The notes: generated by a model not told the origin, from the letters alone. DNA of 64,000 nucleotides from Streptomyces tendae (GCF_008632955.1 NZ_CP043959.1:2852001-2916000), one strand, 5' to 3'; counted from the first letter of the stretch, positions 17,943 to 27,428 are shown. Numbers and translations are program-made.

Positions 17943-18857
17943 ATGCTGAAGCAGGTCACCGCGACCCGTTACGTCGAGCCCCTGCACTCCGGGGGCTCGG
18001 TGCCCGGCGTCGTCGAGGCGGACGACCTCGGCACCTACGTCGTGAAGTTCACCGGCTCCGCGCAGGGCCGCAAGGCGCTGGTCGCCGAGGTGATCGTCGG
18101 GGAGCTGGCGCGGGCGCTCGGCCTGCGCTTCCCCGAGCTGGTGCTGGTGGACTTCGACCCGGCGATCGCGGACGCGGAACCCCACCAGGAGGTGCGCGAG
18201 CTGCACGCCGCCAGCGCCGGGACCAACCTCGGCATGGACTACCTGCCGGGCGCCCGCGACCTCACCCCGGAGGTCGCGGAGGTGTTCCCCGTCGATCCGC
18301 TGGAGGCCGGCCGGATCGTCTGGCTCGACGCCCTCACGGTCAACGTGGACCGGACCGTGCACAGCTCCAACCTGGTGGTCTGGCCGACGCTCGGCGTGGC
18401 GCCCCCGCGGCTGTGGCTCATCGACCACGGGGCCGCCCTGGTCTTCCACCACCGCTGGGAGGGTTCCGACCCGGCGAAGGCCTACGACTTCCGGCACCAC
18501 GCGCTCGGCCGCTTCGGTCCCGACGTACGCGCGGCCGACGCCGAACTGGCGCCCAAGGTCACCGAGGAGCTGCTGCGGTCCATCGCCGCCGAGGTTCCCG
18601 ACGGCTGGCTGGCGGACGACCCCCGTTTCGCCGGCCCGGACGCGGTCCGCGAGGCGTACGTGACCTACCTGCACTCCCGCGCGCGGGCCTCGCGGGCCTG
18701 GCTGCCCACCGACTTCCCGAGCGCCGGCGAGCTGGCCGAGGAGAACGCCCGGCGCGCCGCGCGGACCCGGTCGCAGCGCCCCGACTGGCTCAAACGCGTC
18801 CCCGACCTGCACGGCAAGCCCGCCGCGCAGCAGGACTGGTCGGCGCACCTCGGCTGA
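17943..18857 (+). CDS. HipA-like kinase family protein
   Basis: A 304-residue protein related to the C-terminal kinase lobe of HipA. It shows a nucleotide-binding beta region (TYVVKFTGSAQGRKALVAEVI), a catalytic-loop-like segment (VNVDRTVHSSNLVVW) and a metal-site-like IDHGAALVFHH. It is shorter than HipA (about 440 residues), and no HipB antitoxin is adjacent, so it is not a classical toxin pair. A GGCCGGAGC ribosome site precedes the ATG. Substrate unknown. Confidence 0.8.
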   Translation: MLKQVTATRYVEPLHSGGSVPGVVEADDLGTYVVKFTGSAQGRKALVAEVIVGELARALGLRFPELVLVDFDPAIADAEPHQEVRELHAASAGTNLGMDYLPGARDLTPEVAEVFPVDPLEAGRIVWLDALTVNVDRTVHSSNLVVWPTLGVAPPRLWLIDHGAALVFHHRWEGSDPAKAYDFRHHALGRFGPDVRAADAELAPKVTEELLRSIAAEVPDGWLADDPRFAGPDAVREAYVTYLHSRARASRAWLPTDFPSAGELAEENARRAARTRSQRPDWLKRVPDLHGKPAAQQDWSAHLG

Positions 18858-18865
18858 CGGCGGCG

Positions 18866-18899
18866 CGGGGCCCCGGACGGCGTACCGCCCCGGACCCCG
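18866..18899. terminator. Hairpin terminator between convergent genes
   Basis: An imperfect GC stem (CGGGG...CCCCG ends, about 15 bp per arm with mismatches) separates the HipA-like gene and aceB, which converge. Confidence 0.6.
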
Positions 18900-18908
18900 C
18901 CCTCCGTG

Positions 18909-20534
18909 TCAGCCCTTGAGCTGCTCGTACGCCGGCAGGGTGAGGAAGTCGGCGTAGTCCTCGTCGAGCGCGACCTTCAGCAGCAGGTCGTGCGCCTGCT
19001 GCCAGTTGCCCGCCGCGAACGCCTCCTCGCCGGCCTCCGCGCGGATCCCTGCCAGTTCCTCCGCGGCGACCTTGCGCGCCAGCTCGGCGGTGACCCGCTC
19101 ACCGTTGTCGAGGACGACGCCCGCGTTGATCCACTGCCAGATCTGGGAGCGTGAGATCTCGGCGGTGGCCGCGTCCTCCATCAGGTTGAAGATGGCCACC
19201 GCGCCCAGGCCGCGCAGCCACGCCTCGATGTAGCGGATGCCCACCTGCACGGCGTTGACCAGGCCCGCGTACGTCGGCCTGGCGTCGAGGGAGTCGACGG
19301 CGATGAGGTCGGCGGCCTTGACGTCGACGTCCTCGCGGAGCCGGTCCTTCTGGTTCGGCCTGTCGCCGAGCACCCGGTCGAAGGACTCCATGGCGACCGG
19401 CACCAGGTCGGGGTGGGCCACCCAGGAGCCGTCGAAGCCGTCGTTCGCCTCGCGGTCCTTGTCGGCGCGCACCTTCTCGAAGGCGACCTTGTTGACCTCG
19501 GCGTCCCGGCGGGACGGGATGAACGCCGCCATACCGCCGATCGCGTGCGCGCCCCGCTTGTGGCAGGTGCGGACGAGCAGTTCGGTGTACGCGCGCATGA
19601 ACGAGGCGGTCATGGTGACCGCGTTGCGGTCGGGCAGCACGAACTTCTCGCCGCCGTCACGGAAATTCTTGACGATGGAGAACAGGTAGTCCCAGCGACC
19701 GGCGTTCAGCCCGGAGGCGTGGTCGCGCAGCTCGTAGAGGATCTCCTCCATCTCGTAGGCGGCCGTGATCGTCTCGATGAGCACGGTGGCGCGGACGGTG
19801 CCCTGGGGGATGCCCAGATAATCCTGCGCGAACACGAACACGTCGTTCCACAACCCGGCCTCGAGGTGCGACTCCGTCTTCGGCAGGTAGAAGTACGGGC
19901 CTTTGCCGAGGTCGATCAGCCGCTTGGCGTTGTGGAAGAAGTACAGGCCGAAGTCGACGAGCGCGCCGGGCACGGGGGTGCCGTCCGGGTCGGTGAGGTG
20001 CCGCTCGTCCAGGTGCCAGCCGCGTGGCCGCGTGACGACCGTCGCCAGCTCCTCCTCGGGGCGCAGGGCGTAGGACTTGCCGGACCCCGGGTCGGTGAAG
20101 TCGATGGTGCGCGTGTAGGCGTCGATCAGGTTCAGCTGGCCGGTGACCACGTTCTCCCAGGTGGGAGCGGACGCGTCCTCGAAGTCCGCGAGCCACACCT
20201 TCGCGCCGGAGTTGAGCGCGTTGACGGTCATCTTGCGGTCGGTCGGGCCGGTGATCTCGACGCGCCGGTCCTCCAGGGCCGGCGGGGCCGGGGCCACCTT
20301 CCAGGAGTCGTCGGCGCGGATCGCGGCCGTCTCGGGGGGGAAGTCGAGGGCGGAGGTGCGGGCGATCTCGGCGCGGCGCTCCGCGCGTCGGGCGAGCAGC
20401 TCGTCACGCCGGGGCGTGAACCGCCGGTGCAGCTCGGCCACGAAGGCGAGCGCCGTGTCGGTGAGGACCTCCTCCTGCCGCGGCAGGGGTTCGGCGTCGA
20501 CGATGGCCAGCGGGGACGGCGCTGGTGCGGACAT
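18909..20534 (-). CDS. aceB: Malate synthase A
   Basis: A 541-residue enzyme, the usual size of malate synthase A. It condenses glyoxylate with acetyl-CoA to malate in the cytosol. Recognisable blocks: [58 protein letters not shown], and the C-terminal [17 protein letters not shown]. It lies in an allantoin locus, where allantoicase and ureidoglycolate breakdown yield glyoxylate. An operator like that of allantoinase overlaps its promoter, so control by AllR is likely; this agrees with published work on S. coelicolor AllR. Confidence 0.96.
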   Translation of the reverse strand: MSAPAPSPLAIVDAEPLPRQEEVLTDTALAFVAELHRRFTPRRDELLARRAERRAEIARTSALDFPPETAAIRADDSWKVAPAPPALEDRRVEITGPTDRKMTVNALNSGAKVWLADFEDASAPTWENVVTGQLNLIDAYTRTIDFTDPGSGKSYALRPEEELATVVTRPRGWHLDERHLTDPDGTPVPGALVDFGLYFFHNAKRLIDLGKGPYFYLPKTESHLEAGLWNDVFVFAQDYLGIPQGTVRATVLIETITAAYEMEEILYELRDHASGLNAGRWDYLFSIVKNFRDGGEKFVLPDRNAVTMTASFMRAYTELLVRTCHKRGAHAIGGMAAFIPSRRDAEVNKVAFEKVRADKDREANDGFDGSWVAHPDLVPVAMESFDRVLGDRPNQKDRLREDVDVKAADLIAVDSLDARPTYAGLVNAVQVGIRYIEAWLRGLGAVAIFNLMEDAATAEISRSQIWQWINAGVVLDNGERVTAELARKVAAEELAGIRAEAGEEAFAAGNWQQAHDLLLKVALDEDYADFLTLPAYEQLKG

Positions 20535-20634
20535 CAGCTGTCACTTCCTTCGGCGTGCGGGGGGCACCGGGTGCCGGGCGGCCCGGGTACGGCGGGAGCG
20601 GCCCCTGCGGGGGCAAGGGGCTTTTGATCAGTGG

Positions 20635-20675
20635 ATAGTAGTTTCCTCATGGTGGAAGTTCAATGTTTTGTTGAT
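20635..20675 (-). promoter_or_regulatory. aceB promoter with overlapping AllR-type operator
   Basis: On the minus strand, TTGAAC (20663-20658), a 17-bp spacer and TACTAT (20640-20635) form a good sigma-70-like promoter. The -35 box overlaps the dyad TTCAAT-N5-GTTGAT (20659-20675), which matches the perfect dyad before allantoinase. Binding there would block polymerase. AllR as the binder is inferred. Confidence 0.65.
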
Positions 20676-20743
20676 GTCGAGAATCTCCGGGGCGAGGGAC
20701 GGTGGCGCGGGGTGCCTCGCCCGCCCCGGCGGGGCGCACCGGC

Positions 20744-21343
20744 TCATTCAAGGTGCGTCAGATCGGCCTCGGTGTCGATGTCGTACGCCTGCGCGATGTC
20801 GCCGCACTCGACGCGTTCGATCCGGTCCGCGTGCTCCTTCAGATAGGCGCGCGCACCTCGGTCGCCGGCGGCGGTCGCGGCGATCGACGCCCAGTGCGCG
20901 GCGCCGAACAGCACCGGATGGCCGCGTACGCCGTCGTAGGCCGCCGAGACCAGCGACTGGGGCGACCGGTACGCGGCCCGCACCCGGGCGACCGCCTCCG
21001 GGCCGATCCCCGGCTGGTCCACCAGCAGTACCAGCGCGGCCCCGGCTCCGGCGCCGGCCAGGGAGGCGAGCCCCGCCCGCAGGGAGGACCCCATGCCCTG
21101 CTCCCAGTCGGGGTTGTCCACGAGCACGCAGTCCGGGAGTACGGCGCGGGCGCGCACCTCGTCCGCGCGCGCCCCCAGCACCACGTGCACGCCCGCGCAG
21201 CCACCCGCGCGCAACACCCGCGCCGCGTGCTCCACGAGAGGGCGCCCCCGGTGTGTGAGCAGTGCCTTGGGGCGCCCGCCGAGCCTGCGCCCGCCGCCCG
21301 CGGCCAGCAGCAGGCCGACCACCCGGTTCTCGTCGTCCGTCAT
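20744..21343 (-). CDS. MobA-like nucleotidyltransferase (molybdenum cofactor cytidylyltransferase type)
   Basis: A 199-residue GT-A fold nucleotidyltransferase. It has the N-terminal GLLLAAGGGRRLGGRPKALL signature and the metal-site VLLVDQPGI. The closest families (MocA/CoxC-type) attach CMP or GMP to molybdopterin for xanthine dehydrogenase-type enzymes. Start ATG 21343 was preferred over a longer frame. Its position between malate synthase and AllR fits a role in maturing xanthine dehydrogenase for purine catabolism, but that is inference. Confidence 0.85.
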   Translation of the reverse strand: MTDDENRVVGLLLAAGGGRRLGGRPKALLTHRGRPLVEHAARVLRAGGCAGVHVVLGARADEVRARAVLPDCVLVDNPDWEQGMGSSLRAGLASLAGAGAGAALVLLVDQPGIGPEAVARVRAAYRSPQSLVSAAYDGVRGHPVLFGAAHWASIAATAAGDRGARAYLKEHADRIERVECGDIAQAYDIDTEADLTHLE

Positions 21344-21548
21344 GAGTCCTGCATACCCCACCACCGCCCGTGGTCCGGGGTGTACGGGAAGGATGCCTTG
21401 GGCCACGGTGTCACGCTGCGGAACAACTCGATGACGCAGCGGACTGGCGCAAAGGCCCCGGGGTGGCGTTTACTGGCGCGCACCGGTTCCACGGGGGCGC
21501 GCTGGGCCGGTCAGGGGAGGCGCACGACGACCTGCCAGGGGGAGGACC

Positions 21549-21863
21549 GTGTTGCGGAGCGTGGACCAGAGGTGTGTGCCCGGCAGTCAGGTGGACCCGC
21601 GGGTGACGGGGCTGCGCTCCGCCGTGTCCCGCTTACGTCGCCAACTCGCCGCCCATCGCGTTGAGTTCCGGGACCGGAGCATCGCGGAGGAGGAACTCGC
21701 GACACTGGCCGGCCTGGCCGCCGCCGACCATCCCGACATCCCGCGCCTGCGCCGCTCCCTGCTGCTGGTCGCCGGCGCCATCGGCTCGGTGAGCGCACTC
21801 GGGCAGGGCGTGCGGGAGCTCCGTGAGGCGGTCGATCTCTTCGGCCCGCCCCCTCGCCCCTGA
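21549..21863 (+). CDS. Small conserved protein, possibly DUF5955 family
   Basis: A 104-residue helical protein (VTGLRSAVSRLRRQLAAHRVEF, then AEEELATLAGLAAADHPDIPRLR). GTG 21549 follows GGGGGAGGA. It resembles a small conserved Streptomyces family I recall as DUF5955; no function is known. Followed by a strong hairpin at 21910-21935. Confidence 0.7.
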   Translation: MLRSVDQRCVPGSQVDPRVTGLRSAVSRLRRQLAAHRVEFRDRSIAEEELATLAGLAAADHPDIPRLRRSLLLVAGAIGSVSALGQGVRELREAVDLFGPPPRP

Positions 21864-21909
21864 CGCACGTTCCTACGAGCGGCTCACGGGCGGCGTGTCG
21901 GAGGGCTGC

Positions 21910-21935
21910 GTCCGGGGCGGAAGCCCGCCCCGGAC
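21910..21935. terminator. Bidirectional terminator hairpin
   Basis: Perfect 11-bp stem GTCCGGGGCGG / CCGCCCCGGAC with a 4-nt loop, between the 104-aa gene and the convergent allR. Confidence 0.85.
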
Positions 21936-21968
21936 GGCGGTGTACGGCCGGCGGGCCGTCCTCGGGGG

Positions 21969-22775
21969 TCAGGCGTTCGGGCCCGAGCCCGGGGTGGTCA
22001 GGGCCTCCGACAGCTCCGCGGCGATCTGCTGGAGCACCGGCACGATCCTCTCCGTCGCCGCCTCCGTGACCCGGCCCGCCGGGCCGGAGATGGAGATGGC
22101 CGCCGCCGTCGGGGCGTCCGGCACCGGCACGGCCAGGCAGCGGACGCCGATCTCCTGCTCGTTGTCGTCGATGGCGTACCCCTGCCGCCGGACGTCCTCC
22201 AGCGCCGCGAGGAAGCCGTCCGCCGTCGTGATGGTCTTCTCCGTCGCGGCCGGCATGCCGGTGCGGCCCAGCAGGGACCGCACCTCCTCCGGCGGGAAGC
22301 CGGCCAGCAGGGCCTTGCCCACGCCCGTGGAGTGCGGCAGCACGCGCCGCCCCACCTCCGTGAACATCCGCATCGAGTGCTTCGACGGCACCTGCGCCAC
22401 GTACACGATCTCGTCCCCGTCCAGCAGGGCCATGTTCGCCGTCTCGCCGGTCTCCTCCACCAGGCGTGCCAGGTACGGCCGGGCCCAGGTGCCCAGCAGG
22501 CGGGACGCCGACTCGCCGAGGCGGATCAGGCGCGGGCCGAGCGCGTACCGCCGGTTGGGCTGCTGGCGTACGTAGCCGCAGGCGACGAGGGTGCGCATCA
22601 GCCGGTGGATCGTCGGCAGGGGCAGGCCGCTGCTCGCGGACAGCTCGCTCAGGCCGACCTCGCCCCCCGCGTCCGCCATCCGTTCCAGCAGGTCGAAGGC
22701 GCGCTCGAGGGACTGCACGCCGCCACTGGCGGCGGAACGGGCGGAGTCGGTGGTGCTGGCGCTGGACGTCGGCAC
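21969..22775 (-). CDS. allR: IclR-family repressor AllR
   Basis: A 268-residue IclR protein. The N-terminal winged helix (about residues 20-85) reads QSLERAFDLLERMADAGGE and LPLPTIHRLMRTLVACGY. The C-terminal effector domain includes TGVGKALLAGFPPEEV and AVPVPDAPTAAAISISGP. It sits divergently from allantoinase and close to malate synthase, as does AllR of S. coelicolor, which represses allantoin degradation genes and is released by allantoin-pathway metabolites. Operator candidates lie at 22968-22984 and 20659-20675. Confidence 0.93.
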   Translation of the reverse strand: MPTSSASTTDSARSAASGGVQSLERAFDLLERMADAGGEVGLSELSASSGLPLPTIHRLMRTLVACGYVRQQPNRRYALGPRLIRLGESASRLLGTWARPYLARLVEETGETANMALLDGDEIVYVAQVPSKHSMRMFTEVGRRVLPHSTGVGKALLAGFPPEEVRSLLGRTGMPAATEKTITTADGFLAALEDVRRQGYAIDDNEQEIGVRCLAVPVPDAPTAAAISISGPAGRVTEAATERIVPVLQQIAAELSEALTTPGSGPNA

Positions 22776-22875
22776 GGTGCGTTCCTTCCGGGACTGGCGG
22801 GGAGGGCAGAAGCCTACCCGGCGGCCGCCCGGCAGCCCGCTTGTACGGAACTACGTTCTGCGTTCCGAAAGTGTA

Positions 22876-22892
22876 ATTCCGCCTTGTGGAAT
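22876..22892. promoter_or_regulatory. Dyad in the allR-allB gap
   Basis: ATTCC-N7-GGAAT, a perfect 5-bp dyad, about 100 bp upstream of allR's start. TTCC/GGAA half-sites are common in IclR operators, so it may serve allR autoregulation. Distinct from the TTCAAC dyad nearer allB. Confidence 0.4.
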
Positions 22893-22936
22893 CGTCCAGA
22901 GCTGCCGTCCGGGCGGCCGGGGCGGCAGGCGGACCC

Positions 22937-22984
22937 TTGACGCGGCGGGTGCCGAGGGGAACACTCCTTCAACAGAACGTTGAA
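22937..22984 (+). promoter_or_regulatory. allB promoter and AllR-type operator
   Basis: TTGACG (22937-22942) with a weak -10 (AACACT, 22960-22965) is followed by the perfect dyad TTCAAC-N5-GTTGAA at 22968-22984, overlapping the expected transcription start. The element CAACAnAACnTTGAA recurs in the aceB promoter in the same orientation relative to the gene. Confidence 0.65.
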
Positions 22985-23012
22985 TTTTCCGCTGACGTGC
23001 AGGAGGCTCCGG

Positions 23013-24353
23013 GTGCCCGACGTCGAACTGGTGCTGCGCTCGACACGCGTCGTCACCCCCGAGGGAACGCGCGCCGCGTCCGTCGCCGTCGCCGACGGCA
23101 CCATCACGGCCGTCCTGCCGCACGACGCCCCCGTCCCCGAGGGCGCCCGCCTGGAGGACCTCGGCGAAGACGTCCTGCTGCCCGGCCTGGTCGACACCCA
23201 CGTGCACGTCAACGACCCCGGCCGCACCGAGTGGGAGGGCTTCTGGACCGCCACCCGCGCGGCCGCCGCCGGCGGTGTCACCACGCTGGTCGACATGCCG
23301 CTCAACTCCCTCCCGCCCACCACGACGGTGGACCACCTGCGCGTCAAACGGAAGACCGCGGCCGACAAGGCACACGTCGACGTCGGCTTCTGGGGTGGCG
23401 CCCTCCCCGACAACGTCGCGGACCTGCGCCCGCTGCACGAGGCGGGAGTCTTCGGCTTCAAGGCCTTCCTCTCACCGTCCGGCGTGGACGAGTTCCCGCA
23501 CCTCGACCAGGAGCAACTGGCACGCTCCCTCGCGGAGATCGCCGCCTTCGACGGCCTGCTGATCGTGCACGCCGAGGATCCCGAGCACCTCGCCGACGCC
23601 CCGCAGCGGGGCGGCCCCCGGTACGCCGACTTCCTCGCCTCCCGCCCGCGCCGGGCCGAGGACACCGCGATCGCCCGACTCCTGGAGCAGGCGCGGCGGT
23701 TCGACGCCCGGGTGCACGTGCTCCACCTCTCCTCCGCCGACGCGCTGCCCCTCCTCGCCGAGGCCCGGGCGGACGGCGTCCGCGTCACCGTCGAGACCTG
23801 CCCTCACTACCTGACCCTCACCGCGGAGGAGGTCCCGGACGGGGCCAGCGAGTTCAAGTGCTGCCCGCCCATCCGTGAGTCCGCCAACCAGGACCTGCTC
23901 TGGCGGGCCCTGGCGGACGGCACCGTCGACTGCGTCGTCACCGACCACTCCCCGTCCACCGCCGACCTCAAGACGGACGACTTCGCGACCGCCTGGGGCG
24001 GCATCTCCGGCCTCCAGCTCAGCCTCCCGGCCGTCTGGACCGAGGCCCGCAGGCGCGGCCACACCCTGGACGACGTGGTCCGCTGGATGGCGACGCGCAC
24101 GGCCCGGCTGGCCGGACTCGACGCCCGCAAGGGCGCCGTCGCGCCCGGCCACGACGCCGACTTCGCGGTCCTGGCCCCCGACGAGAGCTTCACCGTCGAC
24201 CCGGCCGCCCTCCAGCACCGCAACCGGGTGACCGCGTACGCCGGCCGCACCCTGTACGGCGTCGTCAGGTCCACCTGGCTGCGCGGCCACCGGATCCTGG
24301 CCGACGGAGAGTTCACCGCACCGAAGGGCCTGCTCCTCACCCGACCCGACTGA
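23013..24353 (+). CDS. allB: Allantoinase
   Basis: A 446-residue cyclic amidohydrolase that opens allantoin to allantoate. Metal and carboxylysine residues are visible: [10 protein letters not shown] (HxH), [11 protein letters not shown] (Lys), [18 protein letters not shown] and [10 protein letters not shown]. The length matches AllB enzymes. GTG 23013 is chosen because AGGAGG lies 6 bp upstream; an in-frame start at 22980 would lie inside the operator. It is the first gene of an operon with allantoicase, which starts 32 bp after its stop. Confidence 0.96.
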   Translation: MPDVELVLRSTRVVTPEGTRAASVAVADGTITAVLPHDAPVPEGARLEDLGEDVLLPGLVDTHVHVNDPGRTEWEGFWTATRAAAAGGVTTLVDMPLNSLPPTTTVDHLRVKRKTAADKAHVDVGFWGGALPDNVADLRPLHEAGVFGFKAFLSPSGVDEFPHLDQEQLARSLAEIAAFDGLLIVHAEDPEHLADAPQRGGPRYADFLASRPRRAEDTAIARLLEQARRFDARVHVLHLSSADALPLLAEARADGVRVTVETCPHYLTLTAEEVPDGASEFKCCPPIRESANQDLLWRALADGTVDCVVTDHSPSTADLKTDDFATAWGGISGLQLSLPAVWTEARRRGHTLDDVVRWMATRTARLAGLDARKGAVAPGHDADFAVLAPDESFTVDPAALQHRNRVTAYAGRTLYGVVRSTWLRGHRILADGEFTAPKGLLLTRPD

Positions 24354-24384
24354 CCCGACCCCCGAAAGGCAGGATCACATCACC

Positions 24385-25500
24385 GTGACGGCGATCGAGA
24401 CCTTCACCGGCGACGCCCACCCCTACGGCGGGGGCGACCCGTACGCGGACTACCGCTCCGCCGACTTCCCCTTCACCCACCTCGCCGACCTCGCCGACCG
24501 CCGGCTCGGCGCCGGTGTCATCGCCGCCAACGACGAGTTCTTCGCCCAGCGCGAGAACCTCCTGCTGCCCGGGCGCGCCGTCTTCGACCCGGAACGCTTC
24601 GGGCACAAGGGCAAGATCATGGACGGCTGGGAGACCCGTAGGCGGCGCGGCACCTCCGCCGGGCACCCCTGGCCGACGGACGACGACCACGACTGGGCGC
24701 TGATCCGTCTCGGCACGCCCGGCGTCGTCCGCGGCATCGTCGTCGACACCGCCCACTTCCGCGGCAACCACCCGCAGGCGGTGTCGGTCGAGGGCGCCGC
24801 GGTGGACGGCTCCCCGTCGCCCGCGGCCCTGCTCGCGGACGACGTGAAGTGGACGACGCTGGTGCCGCGCACCGCCATCGGCGGCCACGCGGCCAACGGC
24901 TTCGCCGTCACGGCCGAACAGCGCTTCACCCACCTGCGCCTCAACCAGCACCCCGACGGGGGCATCGCCCGGCTGCGGGTGTACGGCGAGGTCGTCCCCG
25001 ACCTGGCCTGGCTCACCGCGCTCGGCACCTTCGACGTGGTGGCCCTGGAGAACGGCGGCCGGGTGCTGGACGCCTCGGACCTCTTCTACTCGCCGGCCGC
25101 CAACACCATCCGGCCCGGCCGCTCCCTGAAGATGGACGACGGCTGGGAGACCCGGCGCCGCCGCGACCGGGGGCACGACTGGATCAGCTACCGCCTGGTC
25201 GCGCAGGCACGGATCCGCGCCCTGGAGATCGACACCGCCTACCTCAAGGGCAACGCGGCGGGCTGGGCGTCGGTGTCGGTGCGGGACGGCGAGGACGCCG
25301 ACTGGCGGGAGGTCCTGCCGCGCACCCGCCTGCAGCCCGACACCAACCACCGCTTCGTCCTCCCGGAACCGGCGGTGGGCACCCACGCGCGCGTGGACAT
25401 CCATCCCGACGGCGGCATCTCCCGCCTGCGCCTGTTCGGCTCCCTGACCGACCAGGGCGAGGCGGCCCTGGAAGCGCGCCGACAGGAACTCGGCGGCTGA
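24385..25500 (+). CDS. alc: Allantoicase
   Basis: A 371-residue protein with two jelly-roll allantoicase domains. Each carries a copy of the MDGWETRRRR motif (KIMDGWETRRRR near residue 75, KMDDGWETRRRR near 250) and a DGGI(A/S)RLR(V/L) strand. The enzyme hydrolyses allantoate to urea and ureidoglycolate. GTG start. It follows allantoinase closely and is presumably cotranscribed. No ureidoglycolate lyase is adjacent; that step must be elsewhere or spontaneous. Confidence 0.96.
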   Translation: MTAIETFTGDAHPYGGGDPYADYRSADFPFTHLADLADRRLGAGVIAANDEFFAQRENLLLPGRAVFDPERFGHKGKIMDGWETRRRRGTSAGHPWPTDDDHDWALIRLGTPGVVRGIVVDTAHFRGNHPQAVSVEGAAVDGSPSPAALLADDVKWTTLVPRTAIGGHAANGFAVTAEQRFTHLRLNQHPDGGIARLRVYGEVVPDLAWLTALGTFDVVALENGGRVLDASDLFYSPAANTIRPGRSLKMDDGWETRRRRDRGHDWISYRLVAQARIRALEIDTAYLKGNAAGWASVSVRDGEDADWREVLPRTRLQPDTNHRFVLPEPAVGTHARVDIHPDGGISRLRLFGSLTDQGEAALEARRQELGG

Positions 25501-25585
25501 GCACGGGAAACGGCGGGCGGCCCGTCAACTCCGGTGCCGGGTGCCGGACTTCGGCGGCCGATCCCGCGCGGGCGCCTGATCCCTC

Positions 25586-25619
25586 GGGCCGGGCGCCCTC
25601 GCTCCTCAGGGCCCGGCCC
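25586..25619. terminator. Hairpin between alc and the SDR gene
   Basis: GGGCCGGG...CCCGGCCC arms with one internal bulge, between two convergent genes. Confidence 0.6.
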
Positions 25620-25632
25620 AGGGTGACGGACT

Positions 25633-26384
25633 TCAGGCCGCGTGCCCTCCGTCCACCGCGAACTCCGCCCCGGTCACGTACGCCGCGCCCGCGAGGTGGG
25701 CGATCGTCTCCGCCACTTCCGCGGCCGTGCCGAAACGCCCCAGTGCGGTCGCCGCCGCCTGCCCGGCCGCGTACGGGCCGTCCGCCGGGTTCATGTCCGT
25801 GTCGATCGGCCCGGGGTGGACGATGTTCGCCGTGATCCCACGCTCGCCCAGCTCCCGTGCCAGCGCCTTGGTCAGCCCCACCAGCGCCGCCTTGCTCATG
25901 GCGTAGAGCGTCCCGCCGGGGCCGGGCACCCGCTGCGTCATGCAGGTGCCGACGGTGACGATCCGGCCCCCGCGCGGCAGCACGGCCGCCGCCGCGCGCG
26001 AGGCCAGGAAGACACCGCGCACGTTCACCGCGAGCACCCGGTCCACGTCGGCGGGGAGAGGGTCTCCAGCGGGCCGAGCACGCCGACGCCCGCGTTGTTC
26101 ACCAGGACGTCCAGGCGGCCCAGTTCACGGACCGCGGCGCCCACCGCCGCCGGCGCCTCCTCCGGGTCGCCGGCGTCCGCCCGGAGCGCCACCGCGCGCC
26201 GCCCCAGGGCCTCGACGGCCCGTACGACGTCCTCCGCGGCCTCCTTGCCGTTCACATACGTCACCGCGACGTCGGCGCCCTCCCGCGCCAGCCGGAGCGC
26301 CGTCGCCGCGCCGATGCCGCGGCCGCCACCCGTCACCAGCGCCGCCTTGCCGAGCAGGGTCTTCTCCATCGTGTACGTGGTCAT
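25633..26384 (-). pseudogene. SDR-family oxidoreductase, frameshifted
   Basis: A classical short-chain dehydrogenase of about 250 residues split in two frames. The N-terminal part begins at ATG 26384 and contains the cofactor loop TGGGRGIGAATALRLA and NNAGVGVLGPLETLS. The rest (VDRVLAVNVRGVFLASRAAA, the YAMSK active site, NIVHPGPIDTDMN and the terminal TGAEFAVDGGHAA) continues one frame over. One missing C in the CCCC run at 26053-26056 explains the break (LSP then ADVDRVL). NAD(P)H-dependent reductase of unknown substrate if intact. Confidence 0.85.
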
Positions 26385-26564
26385 GGGCCCATCCCACCGC
26401 CACTCGTCCCGCCGTGCTGGCGGCGAACGGACGTCGACCTGCGCCCCGGAGGTCCGGGGCGGACGGCGGCCGCACGTCACGTCACGGGAAACTCACCGGA
26501 CCGCACCGAAAACTCCATGTACTTGACATTGACATGCCAGCGTCTACGCGCGTCATCATGGGAT

Positions 26565-26993
26565 ATGCGATTCCCCCCACGTGCGGCCCGGTCCGGCGCC
26601 GCAGCAGCCCTTCTGTCCGTCCTTCTGCTGGGCGGCGGCGGAGCCCTCTCCGCGCCGGCGGCCCACGCCGCCCCCGCCGCCCCCGTCGCCGCGGCGTCCG
26701 TCCTCGCGGTCGGTGACATCTGCGCGAGCGACCTGCCCGCCGAGGCGCACGACACCCTCGGCCTGATCGACCAGGGCGGTCCCTTCCCGTTCGAGCAGGA
26801 CGGCACCGTCTTCCAGAACCGGGAAGGCGTCCTGCCGGACCGGTCGAGCGGCTACTACCACGAGTACACGGTGATCACGCCCGGTTCCCCCACCCGTGGC
26901 GCCCGCCGGATCGTGACCGGTGAGGAGTACCAGGAGGACTACTACACCGCCGACCACTACGCGTCGTTCGACCTGGTCGACCACACCTGCTGA
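26565..26993 (+). CDS. Secreted guanyl-specific ribonuclease of the RNase Sa family
   Basis: A 142-residue precursor: signal peptide (about residues 1-35, ending AHAAPAAP), then a mature domain highly similar to RNase Sa from Streptomyces (GYYHEYTVITPGSPTRGARR and EEYQEDYYTADHYASF). The catalytic set of RNase Sa (Glu, two Arg, His) is conserved in HEYTV, TRGARRI and DHYA. The two cysteines (CASDLP and HTC) match the single disulphide. No barstar-like inhibitor gene was found nearby. A tandem TTGACATTGACA precedes the gene. Confidence 0.93.
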   Translation: MRFPPRAARSGAAAALLSVLLLGGGGALSAPAAHAAPAAPVAAASVLAVGDICASDLPAEAHDTLGLIDQGGPFPFEQDGTVFQNREGVLPDRSSGYYHEYTVITPGSPTRGARRIVTGEEYQEDYYTADHYASFDLVDHTC

Positions 26994-27045
26994 CCAGGAC
27001 GGCGGCGCGGCACCGGGGACGGGGCGGCGGCCGGCCGCCTGTCGG

Positions 27046-27249
27046 TCACCCGCCCGGCTTCCGGCTCTCCGCGACGGCGAACAGGGCGATCCCCAGCACC
27101 AGCAGGGCGACGCTCGCGTAGATCTCGTACCCGTCGAAGAACCCGGTCCGCCGCACCAGGCCCCAGTTCCAGTCGGTGAACTCCGTCACCAGACCGGCCA
27201 CCCCCTGCAGCACGGCCACGAAGCCCAGTACCTCCAGCAGTTTCCTCAT
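27046..27249 (-). CDS. Small membrane protein, two TM helices
   Basis: A 67-residue protein with two hydrophobic helices (LLEVLGFVAVLQGVAGLV and ASVALLVLGIALFAVA), a short polar loop and a charged tail (ESRKPGG). Composition and codon use look real. Converges with the RNase gene; unknown family. Confidence 0.7.
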   Translation of the reverse strand: MRKLLEVLGFVAVLQGVAGLVTEFTDWNWGLVRRTGFFDGYEIYASVALLVLGIALFAVAESRKPGG

Positions 27250-27428
27250 GCCCCCGACTCTCGCCCCGCGGACCCCCCACCCACATCGGCCGCGGGGCGA
27301 GCCCTTTCCGACCGAGGAGGACGACCGGCGCGGTCCGGGACGCCGAAAGTCGCCGCCTGCCCGACTTCGGTCGAGGATCCCGCCGGCGGGGCGTCCCGCG
27401 CGCTGTTCTCCGCATAGATTTGCCGACC

